Below, piece after piece: positions 1 through 6,930 of a stretch of 11,325 nucleotides of DNA. The stretch lies in contig CALDFO010000021.1 in the NCBI GenBank assembly GCA_937942205.1, positions 1 to 11,325 of the forward strand. Reading direction: 5' to 3'. Source of the DNA: an uncultured Alphaproteobacteria bacterium. GTDB lineage: Bacteria > Pseudomonadota > Alphaproteobacteria > Micropepsales > Micropepsaceae. A program made the position numbers and the translations under genes. The notes under the pieces were generated by a model. It was not told where the DNA came from. It saw only the letters and a program-made list of their open reading frames with translations, and did not search any database. Each line of letters opens with the position of its first letter. Position 1 is the first letter of the stretch.

Positions 1-2
1 CC

Positions 3-92
3 GACTTGAAATCCGAACGCGGCGCGGCGCTGAGGGTGCTTCTGTATCTATTCGGGCGCGACGAAGCGGTGCGCTATCTGCGCGCGGGCTAG
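3..92 (+). CDS. C-terminal end of an unrecognised protein (5' truncated)
   Basis: The reading frame is open from the left edge and ends at TAG (90-92), giving 29 residues that finish in LFGRDEAVRYLRAG. The other two forward frames are less convincing: one stops at once, and the other runs on antisense into the neighbouring gene. Codons are GC-rich at third positions, as in the real genes here. The fragment is a short amphipathic or hydrophobic helix-like tail and is too short to assign to a family. It converges on the aminotransferase to its right, and the two stop codons share the palindrome CTAG (89-92). Its neighbours suggest it belongs to the same surface-glycan cluster, but that is only inference. 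Confidence 0.55.
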   Translation, partial: DLKSERGAALRVLLYLFGRDEAVRYLRAG

Positions 93-1207
93 CCGGTAAA
101 GTCCAGCACCGCCTGGATGACGCGATCCTGGTCGGCGGCTTCCAGATAGGGATGCATCGGCAGCGCGATCACCTCGCCCGCCAGCTTTTCGCTGACCGGC
201 GTGGGCGCGCTGGGATAGTGCTTGTAAGCGGTCTGGCGCGACAGCGGGATGGGATAATAAATGGCGGTGGGAATGTTCGCCGCCTTCAGCGCCGCCTGCA
301 ATCCATCACGATCCGGCACCCGGGTCACATATTGCGCCCAGGTGGACACCGCGCCCGCGATCATCTCCGGCCCCGCCACGCCCCTGCCCGCCCGCAGCCC
401 GGCATTGTAGCGGGCGGCGGCGGCGTTGCGCCGTTCGATCTCGTCGGCGAAGATTTTCAGCTTTTCCAGCAGCACCGCCGCCTGGATGGTATCCAGCCGC
501 GAATTCAACCCGATGCGGACATTGTCGTAGCGGTCGCTGCCCGCGCCATGCACATGCAGCGAGCGCAGGATCGCCGCCAACCCGTCATCGTTGGTGAAGA
601 TCGCGCCGCCATCGCCATAGCAGCCCAGCGGCTTGGCCGGAAAGAAACTGGTGCCCGCGGCATCGCCGATGGCGCCCGCCACGCGGTTGTCCAGCCGTGC
701 GCCGAAGCCTTGCGCGGTGTCGCAGAATAGTTTCAGGCCCTCGGCCTGGGCGATGGGAGCCAGGGCGCGATAATCGGCGGGCTGGCCGAACAGGTCCACC
801 GGCATCACCACCCGCGGTGTCAGCCGGCCCTCGGCCCTCACCAGCGCGATGGCGGTTTTCAGGCTCTGCGGGTCCATGTTGAAACTGTCGTCTCGCACAT
901 CGACAAAAACCGGCGTGGCGCCGACCAGCGCCACGGCCTCGGCGGTGGCGCAGAAGGTAAAGGCGGGCACGAACACCGCATCACCCGGCCCGATGCCCCA
1001 GGCCATCAGCACCAGTTGCAGCGCATCGGTGCCGTTGGCGCAGGCCACCACATGCCTGACCCCGGCAAAGGCGGCCAGCGCCGCTTCCAGCTCGCGGACC
1101 TGCGGTCCCAGTACCCATTGACCGGAGGCGACCGCCTGTTCGATGGCCTTGTTCAGCGGCGCGCCAAGACGGGCGCGCTGCGCCTGCAGGTCAATGAATT
1201 GCATCAT
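89..1207 (-). CDS. PLP-dependent sugar aminotransferase, DegT/DnrJ/EryC1/StrS family, WbpE/WlbC-like
   Basis: This is a 372-residue cytoplasmic aminotransferase of normal family length. Visible motifs are NGTDALQ (58-64, phosphate and cofactor region), DTAQ (163-166, with D163 expected to contact the PLP ring nitrogen) and K192 in FFPAKPLGCYGDGGA, the expected Schiff-base lysine. The segment NSRLDT, the following QAA-LLEKL and a late YPIPLSRQ block are those I associate with WbpE of Pseudomonas and WlbC of Bordetella. Those enzymes use L-glutamate to aminate C3 of UDP-2-acetamido-3-keto-glucuronic acid. The family is certain; the exact substrate is inferred, and no WbpB-type dehydrogenase or WbpD-type acetyltransferase partner is visible here. 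The start is ATGATG (1207-1202) with only a weak GGAT in front, so the second ATG is possible. The gene is divergent from the FAD oxidoreductase and converges on the partial gene at the left edge. Confidence 0.93.
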   Translation of the reverse strand: MMQFIDLQAQRARLGAPLNKAIEQAVASGQWVLGPQVRELEAALAAFAGVRHVVACANGTDALQLVLMAWGIGPGDAVFVPAFTFCATAEAVALVGATPVFVDVRDDSFNMDPQSLKTAIALVRAEGRLTPRVVMPVDLFGQPADYRALAPIAQAEGLKLFCDTAQGFGARLDNRVAGAIGDAAGTSFFPAKPLGCYGDGGAIFTNDDGLAAILRSLHVHGAGSDRYDNVRIGLNSRLDTIQAAVLLEKLKIFADEIERRNAAAARYNAGLRAGRGVAGPEMIAGAVSTWAQYVTRVPDRDGLQAALKAANIPTAIYYPIPLSRQTAYKHYPSAPTPVSEKLAGEVIALPMHPYLEAADQDRVIQAVLDFTG

Positions 1208-1339
1208 TTATCCAATACTTTGAAGGACAGGCGTCTGTAAGGCATTTCGCCGGACCGGTCCAAGAACGCCATGTTACAAAAGACTACACGGCAGCCCGCG
1301 CCTCTCGTGTCGTATCGGCAAATCGGGCAAAAGGCGGAC

Positions 1340-2440
1340 ATGGACCTGTCCTGTGATTCTGTGGTGATCGGCGCGGGCGCTGTCGGCCTGGCGGTGGCGC
1401 GGCAACTGGCGCGGGCCGGGCACGACACCGTGATCCTGGAAAAGAACGCCCATATCGGCATGGAGACCAGCGCCCGCAACAGCGAGGTGATCCATGCCGG
1501 GCTCTACTATCCGCAAGGCTCGCTGAAGGCGCGGCTCTGTGTGCGGGGCAAGGCGCTGCTGTATGAGTTCTGCGCCGCCCATGGCGTGCCGCACCGGCGC
1601 ATCGGCAAGCTGGTGGTGGGCCAGGCCGGGCAGGAAAGCCAGATCGAAGCCCTTGTCCACGCCGCCCAGGCCAATGGCGTGACCGACCTGCAGCCGCTGG
1701 ACCGCGCCGCCATCGCGGCGCTGGAGCCGGAGGTCAGCGCCGAAATCGGCTTGCTGTCACCCTCCACCGGCATCCTGGACAGTCACCAGTACATGCTGGC
1801 GCTGCTGGGCGACGTCACCCTGGTGCGCGAGGCAAAGATGACTGGGTTGCGGCGCGGCGGCGATGGCTGGCATGTGTCGGTGCGCGACGGTGACGAAGAC
1901 CTGATGCTGGAATCCCGATTGGTGGTGAACGCGGCGGGCCTGTGGGCGCAAGCCGTGGCCCGGCACATCGAGGGGCTGACGGATATCCCGCCGCTGTATC
2001 TGGCCAAGGGCCGTTATGCGTCCCTGTCCGGTCCCGCACCCTTCCGGCATCTGGTCTATCCGGTGCCCGAACCGGGTGGGCTGGGGGTGCATGTGACCCT
2101 GGATATGACGGGGCAGGCCCGGTTCGGCCCCGATGTGGAATGGCTGGACGGCAACGATCCCGCCGCGATCGATTATGGCGTGCCGGACGGCATCGCCGCC
2201 GATTTCGCGCCGCGCATCGCGCGCTGGTGGCCCGGGTTGCGCGCCGAGCGGCTGACGCCCGATTATTCCGGCGTGCGCCCCAAGCTGTCCGGTCCCGGCG
2301 CGGCCAATGCCGATTTCCGCATCGACGGGCCCGCCGCGCACGGCTTGCCGGGACGGGTCAACCTGTTCGGCATTGAGTCGCCGGGGCTCACCGCTTCGCT
2401 GGCCATAGCCGAGTATGTCGAGGAGATGCTGCATGAATAA
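1340..2440 (+). CDS. FAD-dependent oxidoreductase, L-2-hydroxyglutarate oxidase (LhgO/L2HGDH)-like, DAO superfamily
   Basis: This is a 366-residue flavoprotein. The N-terminus carries the FAD Rossmann motif GAGAVG (11-16), with E34 at the end of the second beta strand to bind the ribose. It is followed by ETSARNSEVIHAGLYY-type residues (42-57), then GILDSHQYM, NAAGLWAQ (197-204), GLGVHVTLD, RFGPDVEW, YSGVRPKL and FGIESPGLTASLA. These blocks are characteristic of L-2-hydroxyglutarate oxidases and dehydrogenases, which oxidise L-2-hydroxyglutarate to 2-oxoglutarate and pass electrons to oxygen or quinone. E. coli LhgO is about 420 residues, so this is a shorter subgroup and its substrate may differ. 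The start at 1340 follows AAGGCGG (1331-1337) and places the Rossmann strand at once. An in-frame ATG at 1271 would add 23 unlike residues and is not favoured. The stop overlaps the start of the aldo/keto reductase by 8 nt, so the two are probably made together. Confidence 0.9.
   Translation: MDLSCDSVVIGAGAVGLAVARQLARAGHDTVILEKNAHIGMETSARNSEVIHAGLYYPQGSLKARLCVRGKALLYEFCAAHGVPHRRIGKLVVGQAGQESQIEALVHAAQANGVTDLQPLDRAAIAALEPEVSAEIGLLSPSTGILDSHQYMLALLGDVTLVREAKMTGLRRGGDGWHVSVRDGDEDLMLESRLVVNAAGLWAQAVARHIEGLTDIPPLYLAKGRYASLSGPAPFRHLVYPVPEPGGLGVHVTLDMTGQARFGPDVEWLDGNDPAAIDYGVPDGIAADFAPRIARWWPGLRAERLTPDYSGVRPKLSGPGAANADFRIDGPAAHGLPGRVNLFGIESPGLTASLAIAEYVEEMLHE
2421..2435 (+). promoter_or_regulatory. 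Ribosome binding site and coupled start of the aldo/keto reductase
   Basis: AGGAG at 2421-2425 lies 7 nt before ATG 2433-2435, inside the last codons of the FAD oxidoreductase (stop TAA 2438-2440). This is a strong Shine-Dalgarno match and decides the start against the upstream in-frame ATG at 2415. Confidence 0.8.
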
Positions 2441-3260
2441 GCTCGGCCTCGGAACCGTACAGTTCGGCCAGGCCTATGGCGTGTCCAACAAACGCGGCCA
2501 GGTGACGTTGGACGATGCCCGCGCCATTCTGGCGCGCGCGGCGCAAGGCGGGGTGACGCTGCTGGACACCGCCGCCAATTATGGCGAATCCGAACAGGTG
2601 CTGGCGGCGCTGGACACCGCGCCCTTCCGCATCGTCACCAAGACCATCCATGCCCGGCACGGCGTGGACGCCGTGGTGGCGCGTGCCCGGCAGTCGGCCC
2701 GGGCGCTGAAGGCCGACACGCTATTGGTCCACGCCGCCGCCGATCTGGCCGATGCCGCGCTGTGGCCTGCCTTGCAGGCGTTGAAAGCCGAAGGGGTATT
2801 CCGCCGCATCGGCATTTCCACCTATGCCGCCGACGATCCAGCGGCGCTGGCGGCGCGTTTCCGCCCCGATGTGATGCAGCTTCCCGTCAGCCTTCTGGAT
2901 CAGCGGCTGCTGAAGGACGGAACCCTCGCCCGGCTCGCCGCAATGGGTGTGGAGGTCCATGCCCGCTCGGTCTTCCTGCAGGGGCTGCTGTTCCTGGAAA
3001 CTCTGCCGCCCAAGCTGCAATCGGCCGCGCCGCGCCTGGCCGCTATCAGGACATGGATCATACACGCCGGTTCCACCCCGCTGGCGGCGGCGCTGGGCTT
3101 TGTGCTGTCACGGCCCGAAATCGCCATCGCGCTGGTGGGCGTGACCGCGCCGGGCGAGTTGGAGGAAATCCTGGCGGCCGCGAGCGCGCCCCTGCCCGCG
3201 CTGGACTGGGATGCGCTGGCGCTGGACGATGAGACAGTGCTTACGCCGTCGCTCTGGTGA
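2433..3260 (+). CDS. Aldo/keto reductase family protein
   Basis: This 275-residue protein begins MNKLGLGTVQFGQAYG, the N-terminal signature of small aldo/keto reductases found in sugar-biosynthesis loci. It is a predicted NAD(P)H-dependent TIM barrel. The expected catalytic tetrad is visible: D45 and Y50 in DTAANYG, K70 in IVTK, and H100 in LLVH. The motif GISTY and a C-terminal ALVGVT cofactor region are also present. It would reduce a carbonyl, or oxidise an alcohol, on a sugar or keto acid; the substrate cannot be read from sequence. The start at 2433 is set by AGGAG (2421-2425), 7 nt upstream, and overlaps the last codons of the FAD oxidoreductase, implying coupled translation. An ATG at 2415 lacks this spacing. 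The 3' end overlaps the convergent pseC by 20 nt. Confidence 0.9.
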   Translation: MNKLGLGTVQFGQAYGVSNKRGQVTLDDARAILARAAQGGVTLLDTAANYGESEQVLAALDTAPFRIVTKTIHARHGVDAVVARARQSARALKADTLLVHAAADLADAALWPALQALKAEGVFRRIGISTYAADDPAALAARFRPDVMQLPVSLLDQRLLKDGTLARLAAMGVEVHARSVFLQGLLFLETLPPKLQSAAPRLAAIRTWIIHAGSTPLAAALGFVLSRPEIAIALVGVTAPGELEEILAAASAPLPALDWDALALDDETVLTPSLW

Positions 3261-4401
3261 GGGCTTCGGTCACCCGCTCCACATCGGCCGCCGTCATGGC
3301 CGGGAACATCGGCAAGGTCAGGATGCGGCGGCTGGCCTCTTCGGCCACCGGCGCCAGGCCCGGCGCATAGCCGCGCGCGCGGTAATAGGAATGCAGATAG
3401 ACCGGCGCGTAATGGACGTTTGCGCCGATCCCTTCGGCCCGCAGCCGGGCAAAAACCCGGTCGCGGTCCACATGCCCCGCCAGCTTCACGACATAAAGAT
3501 GATGGGCATTGGTGCGGTCGCCATGCGTTTTCAGCGGCAGGATCTCGGCCAGGCTCGCCAGCGCCGCGGCATACAGCGCGGCGATCTTCTGGCGCGCCGC
3601 CACCCAGCCGGACAGACGGCCAAGCTGGGCTAGGCCCAGGGCGCACTGCACATCCGGCAGGCGGTAATTATAGCCCAGTTCGCCCATGTCATAGGCATGG
3701 GCGCCGCTGGCCTCGCGGCTGCGATGGTCGCTGTCGATGCCGTGGTTGCGGAAACGGCGCATATGCGCGGCCATTTCCGCATCATCCGTCACCGCCATGC
3801 CGCCTTCGCAGGTGGTCATGTGCTTCACCGGGTGGAAGGAGAAACAGGAGATGTCGCCCAGCGTACCCACCGGGCGACCCTTATAGGTCGCGCCCGGCGA
3901 ATGGCAGGCATCGGCGATCAGCGCTATGCCGCGTTCCCGCGCCATTTCGCGCAGGGCATCATAGTCGGCGGGCTGGCCGCCATAATCCACCGCCACGATG
4001 GCGCGTGTGCGGGCGGTGATCTTGTCCGCCACCGAGGCGGGATCGATCAGCAGGGTATCCGGCTCCACATCCGCGAAGACCGGCGTCGCGCCTTCATACA
4101 ACGCGGCATTGGCGCTGGCGGCGAAGGTGATGGCCGGGGCTATGACCTCGTCGCCCGGTCCGATGCCCAGCGCCCGCATGGCGCAATGCAGAGCGGCGGT
4201 GCCGGAATTGACCGCCACGCCCTCGGCCGCGCCGCAATGGGCGGCAAAGGCCTGCTCGAATTCGGCAACGCGCGGGCCGGTGGTCAGCCAGCCGCTGACC
4301 AGGGCTTCGACCACCGCCTTGATGTCGGCATCACCGATCTCCTGCCGTCCATAAGGCAGGAAAGACGTAGCTGCGGCCTCGGCAGGCACCTTGTCAGGCA
4401 T
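3241..4401 (-). CDS. pseC: UDP-4-amino-4,6-dideoxy-N-acetyl-beta-L-altrosamine transaminase (PseC)
   Basis: PseC uses glutamate and PLP to aminate C4 of the 4-keto sugar made by PseB. This is step 2 of pseudaminic acid synthesis, in the cytoplasm. The 386-residue protein starts MPDKV and soon shows LPYGRQEIGDADI and SGWLTTGP (37-43), typical of PseC. NSGTAALH (65-72) is the phosphate-binding region. D164 in IADACHS is the PLP-pyridine aspartate, and K193 in FSFHPVKHMTTCEGG is the Schiff-base lysine within the PseC-type motif. NYRLPDVQCALG follows. I chose the ATG at 4401 because it overlaps the pseB stop by 8 nt (ATGCCTGA, 4401-4394), an arrangement suited to translational coupling; a start at 4437 would add 12 unlikely residues. 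The gene ends in a 20-nt tail-to-tail overlap with the aldo/keto reductase. Related sugar aminotransferases (LegC-like) are possible but fit less well. Confidence 0.94.
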   Translation of the reverse strand: MPDKVPAEAAATSFLPYGRQEIGDADIKAVVEALVSGWLTTGPRVAEFEQAFAAHCGAAEGVAVNSGTAALHCAMRALGIGPGDEVIAPAITFAASANAALYEGATPVFADVEPDTLLIDPASVADKITARTRAIVAVDYGGQPADYDALREMARERGIALIADACHSPGATYKGRPVGTLGDISCFSFHPVKHMTTCEGGMAVTDDAEMAAHMRRFRNHGIDSDHRSREASGAHAYDMGELGYNYRLPDVQCALGLAQLGRLSGWVAARQKIAALYAAALASLAEILPLKTHGDRTNAHHLYVVKLAGHVDRDRVFARLRAEGIGANVHYAPVYLHSYYRARGYAPGLAPVAEEASRRILTLPMFPAMTAADVERVTEALTRATA

Positions 4402-5521
4402 AGGACATGGCCAGCAGGTTTTGCAGTCCGCGCCCATCCAGCTTTTCCGGGTTGGTGTCGCTGGAATAGCTGAAGCCGTCGTCCACCGGCTTTCCGCCGC
4501 GATGCAGATAGGCGTCGCGGGCGGCGGTGGCGAAGCTTTGCAGGATCACATAGCGGTCTTCCAGTTCGACGGTGCAATGGGCGTCGTCGGCCGGGATCAT
4601 GGTTTCGTGCAGCTTCTCGCCGGGGCGAATGCCGACGATATGCTGGCGGCTGTCGGGACTGACCAGCGTGGCCAGCTGGGGAATGGTGCTGGACGGAATT
4701 TTTGGCACATAGATTTCGCCGCCGCGCATCAGCTCCATGCTGGACAGCACGAAATTCACGCCCTGGGTCAGCGTGATCCAGAAACGGGTCATGCGCGCGT
4801 CGGTGATCGGCAGGCTGTCGGCACCGTCCTCGATCAGCTTTCGGAAGAAGGGAATGACGCTGCCCCGGCTGCCGAAGACATTGCCGTAGCGCACCACCGA
4901 GAAGCGGGTGCCTTCCGCGCCCGCCAGGTTGTTGGCGGCGACGAAGATCTTGTCCGAGGCCAGCTTGGAGGCGCCATAGAGGTTGATGGGGTTGGCGGCC
5001 TTGTCGGTGGACAGCGCGACCACGCGCTTGACCCCGGCGCGCAAAGCAGCGCTGACCACGTTCTCCGCCCCAAAGACATTGGTGCGGATGCATTCAAAGG
5101 GATTGTATTCGGCGGTGGTGACCTGCTTCATGGCAGCGGCATGGACCACGAAATCCACCCCGTTCAGCGCCAGTTCCAACCGGTCGCGGTCGCGCACATC
5201 GCCGATGAAATAACGGATGAAGGGATATTGGGCCTGCGGAAACTCCAGCTGCATCTCGAACTGCTTGAGTTCGTCGCGGGAAAAGACGATCAGGCGCTTG
5301 GGCTTGTACTGGGCGATAACCGTGCGGATGAAATGCTTGCCGAAGCTGCCGGTGCCGCCGGTGACCAGCACGGACTTGTCGTTCAGATCCATCCAGGGCT
5401 GTGAGAAGTCGCGCAAGGGCGCGGCCGCTTCAACCGCGCCGGTGACGGGTGCGCCAACAGCGGGCGCGCCGGGAACGGGCAGTTCGGTGTTGGCGAGGGC
5501 AAGCGCGGGAGATGGACTCAT
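4394..5521 (-). CDS. pseB: UDP-N-acetylglucosamine 4,6-dehydratase (inverting), PseB
   Basis: PseB removes water from UDP-GlcNAc and inverts C5, giving UDP-2-acetamido-2,6-dideoxy-beta-L-arabino-hex-4-ulose, the committed step to pseudaminic acid. Numbered from the internal methionine at 5392, the core shows TGGTGSFGK (11-19, NADP Rossmann loop), FSRDELKQFEM (37-47), HAAAMKQV (84-91), STDKAANP (128-135) and YGASK (139-143). D130, K131 and Y139 match the catalytic Asp, Lys and Tyr of Helicobacter FlaA1 with an offset of two. The frame stays open upstream to an ATG at 5521, adding 43 Ala/Pro-rich residues with somewhat lower GC at third positions. The core would start at 5392 (332 residues, the normal family length), but no Shine-Dalgarno is seen there. 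Both starts are possible. The gene is first of a pair with pseC, and its stop lies within the pseC start. It is too short to be a membrane-bound CapD/WbpM-type dehydratase. Confidence 0.94.
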   Translation of the reverse strand: MSPSPALALANTELPVPGAPAVGAPVTGAVEAAAPLRDFSQPWMDLNDKSVLVTGGTGSFGKHFIRTVIAQYKPKRLIVFSRDELKQFEMQLEFPQAQYPFIRYFIGDVRDRDRLELALNGVDFVVHAAAMKQVTTAEYNPFECIRTNVFGAENVVSAALRAGVKRVVALSTDKAANPINLYGASKLASDKIFVAANNLAGAEGTRFSVVRYGNVFGSRGSVIPFFRKLIEDGADSLPITDARMTRFWITLTQGVNFVLSSMELMRGGEIYVPKIPSSTIPQLATLVSPDSRQHIVGIRPGEKLHETMIPADDAHCTVELEDRYVILQSFATAARDAYLHRGGKPVDDGFSYSSDTNPEKLDGRGLQNLLAMSYA

Positions 5522-5547
5522 GGCCTGTTAATCCTGTTGAGCAGGCC
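5522..5547 (-). promoter_or_regulatory. Possible hairpin abutting the distal pseB start codon
   Basis: Read on the minus strand, GGCCTG (5547-5542) and CAGGCC (5527-5522) form a 6-bp GC-rich inverted repeat around a 14-nt loop, ending directly against ATG 5521-5519. The loop holds ACAGGA, the best Shine-Dalgarno-like stretch in this leader. If translation starts at 5521, the structure could affect initiation. Its function is inferred only, and a short GC-rich repeat can arise by chance. Confidence 0.3.
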
Positions 5548-5566
5548 GAGTGTGGGGCGTTACGGT

Positions 5567-5599
5567 AAAAAAAGGCTGAAGCTTAACCGTTAAGCGGCC
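5567..5599 (-). terminator. Predicted Rho-independent terminator after the ABC transporter genes
   Basis: On the minus strand the RNA reads GGC, one base, GCUUAA, loop CGG, UUAAGC, four bases, GCC, then seven U (complement of A at 5567-5573). The inner stem is 6 bp with a 3-nt loop (5595-5590 with 5586-5581), and GGC/GCC can close it further out. An alternative 8-bp pairing, AAGCTTAA with TTAAGCTT (5607-5600 with 5586-5579), is also possible. The stem contains the TAA stop codon (5592-5590) of the membrane-protein gene. It would separate the transporter transcript from pseB-pseC downstream. The AT-rich inner stem makes its strength uncertain. Confidence 0.6.
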
Positions 5600-6930
5600 T
5601 TAAGCTTTTCCCGTATGCCGGGGCGTATGCTGCGTAGGGCCAACCAGGCCATGACAAGACCTTGTGCCCAGGCCGCGATGACGGTGAGCGGGGGCGCGCC
5701 CAGCCGGGGCAGAAACAGCGCCAGCAGCGCCTCCAGCCCCGCGCCGCGCAGAATCAGCGGCACCAGCACATAGAGCGCGCCCAGGATCGCCAGCGCCGCG
5801 AGATCGCCCTTGCCCTGCGCCACCCCGCGCACCAGCACGAAGATGGCGACATCGCGCGTGAGGAATCCCGGCAATGCGGCGGCGGGAAGAACCAGGGGCG
5901 ATCCTCGCGCCATCAGCAGCGCCACCAACACCAGGCTGGCCGCCAGCGCCGCGCCGTAACTCAGCATCCAGGCATCCAGCGCCAGGAAAGCCCGGCGAAG
6001 ATGCTCGGCCCGCAGTTGCTCGCCCAGCCAGCGCATCCGTACCGGACCCTTGGGCTCCAGGAACACCATGCTGTAGGTCGTGGCCGTCAGGGTGAACACC
6101 GCCATCACCAGCCGCAGGATGGTGTCGAACAGCGGGGCTGCGTCCAGGTGCAGCCGGTGGACCAGCCAGGGCGCGAAGCCCGCCTCATAGACACAAAGAA
6201 ACGCCAGATAGGCCAGCCAGACAAAGGGGCCGTTGGCGAAGCGCAGTTCGGCTCGCATCATGCGCCAGCAGCCGATCAGCGCCCAGGTCAGGAAAACCAT
6301 CAGCGACACCAGATGGAAGGCACGCAGGTTGAACACCTGTCCCCACCAGACCAGCGTTTCCGCGCCGCTGGTCTGGAAGGCGTCCAGCGAGCGCCACAGC
6401 GTGAAATAGGAAAAGGCGGCGGCGATGCCCGCCACCTGGCACAGGAACGTATCCAGCCGCCAGTTGCCGGTGTTGCGCCGGACCAGCATCAGGCTGGACA
6501 GCAGCGCCGCCGCCTGGGCGAAAAGGCCCAGCGCCAGCATCATCCCGGCATAAAGCAGCGCCGCGCGCGGCCCCTGTCCCGCCAGCACCGGCGCCACCAT
6601 CGGCGGCAGGCAGAGCAGCCCGCCGAACCAGTTGGCGGCGGTGGAGCCCAGCAGCTTGCCCCACATCATCTGGACCGGGCCGATGGACGACAGTTTCTGC
6701 CCGTCCCAGGTGCGCTCGCGGATTTCGGCCACCACCGACAAAGCGGCGTTGCGGGTGCCCCACAGCACCACGAAGAACCAGTAGAGCACCTGCGCCGCGC
6801 TTTCGGCGCTGCCCCATTGCGGCGGCACGGCCGAGGCGGCGGCGAACACCAGCAGCACCAGCCCGGCGATCAGCGCCAGCCGGATGGGGCTGGCCTCCAG
6901 CCAGAGGTTGCGGAGGAGTTCCGGGTTCAC
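5590..6930 (-). CDS. ABC-2 type transporter membrane protein
   Basis: This 446-residue polytopic inner-membrane protein has about ten to twelve hydrophobic segments, for example near residues 16-36, 46-66, 122-147, 205-222, 233-251, 267-290, 323-365 and 405-430. After the second segment comes a charged stretch, EIRERTWDGQKL (69-80), resembling the cytoplasmic loop of ABC-2 permeases that contacts the ATPase. It probably pairs with the ATPase encoded just upstream. The start codon is GTG (6930-6928), overlapping the ATPase stop as GTGA, with GGGGAG about 8 nt before it as ribosome binding site. It is much larger than six-helix Wzm-type polysaccharide permeases, so polysaccharide export should not be assumed; the substrate is unknown. 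The stop codon lies inside a predicted terminator hairpin. Confidence 0.88.
   Translation of the reverse strand: MNPELLRNLWLEASPIRLALIAGLVLLVFAAASAVPPQWGSAESAAQVLYWFFVVLWGTRNAALSVVAEIRERTWDGQKLSSIGPVQMMWGKLLGSTAANWFGGLLCLPPMVAPVLAGQGPRAALLYAGMMLALGLFAQAAALLSSLMLVRRNTGNWRLDTFLCQVAGIAAAFSYFTLWRSLDAFQTSGAETLVWWGQVFNLRAFHLVSLMVFLTWALIGCWRMMRAELRFANGPFVWLAYLAFLCVYEAGFAPWLVHRLHLDAAPLFDTILRLVMAVFTLTATTYSMVFLEPKGPVRMRWLGEQLRAEHLRRAFLALDAWMLSYGAALAASLVLVALLMARGSPLVLPAAALPGFLTRDVAIFVLVRGVAQGKGDLAALAILGALYVLVPLILRGAGLEALLALFLPRLGAPPLTVIAAWAQGLVMAWLALRSIRPGIREKLKAA

Noticed and set aside
1252..1261. Perfect palindrome GGACCGGTCC in the divergent region
   Set aside because: A 10-bp GC-rich palindrome is expected by chance in DNA of this composition. 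No clear promoter is positioned around it.
1271..1339. In-frame ATG 23 codons upstream of the FAD oxidoreductase start
   Set aside because: The added residues match no family feature, and the ATG at 1340 has an AAGGCGG site and family-typical spacing to GAGAVG.
5583..5603. Repeated TTAA boxes resembling a CtrA-type site
   Set aside because: Spacings are 3 and 6 nt instead of the 7 of TTAA-N7-TTAA, and the boxes are explained by the terminator stem and the stop codon.
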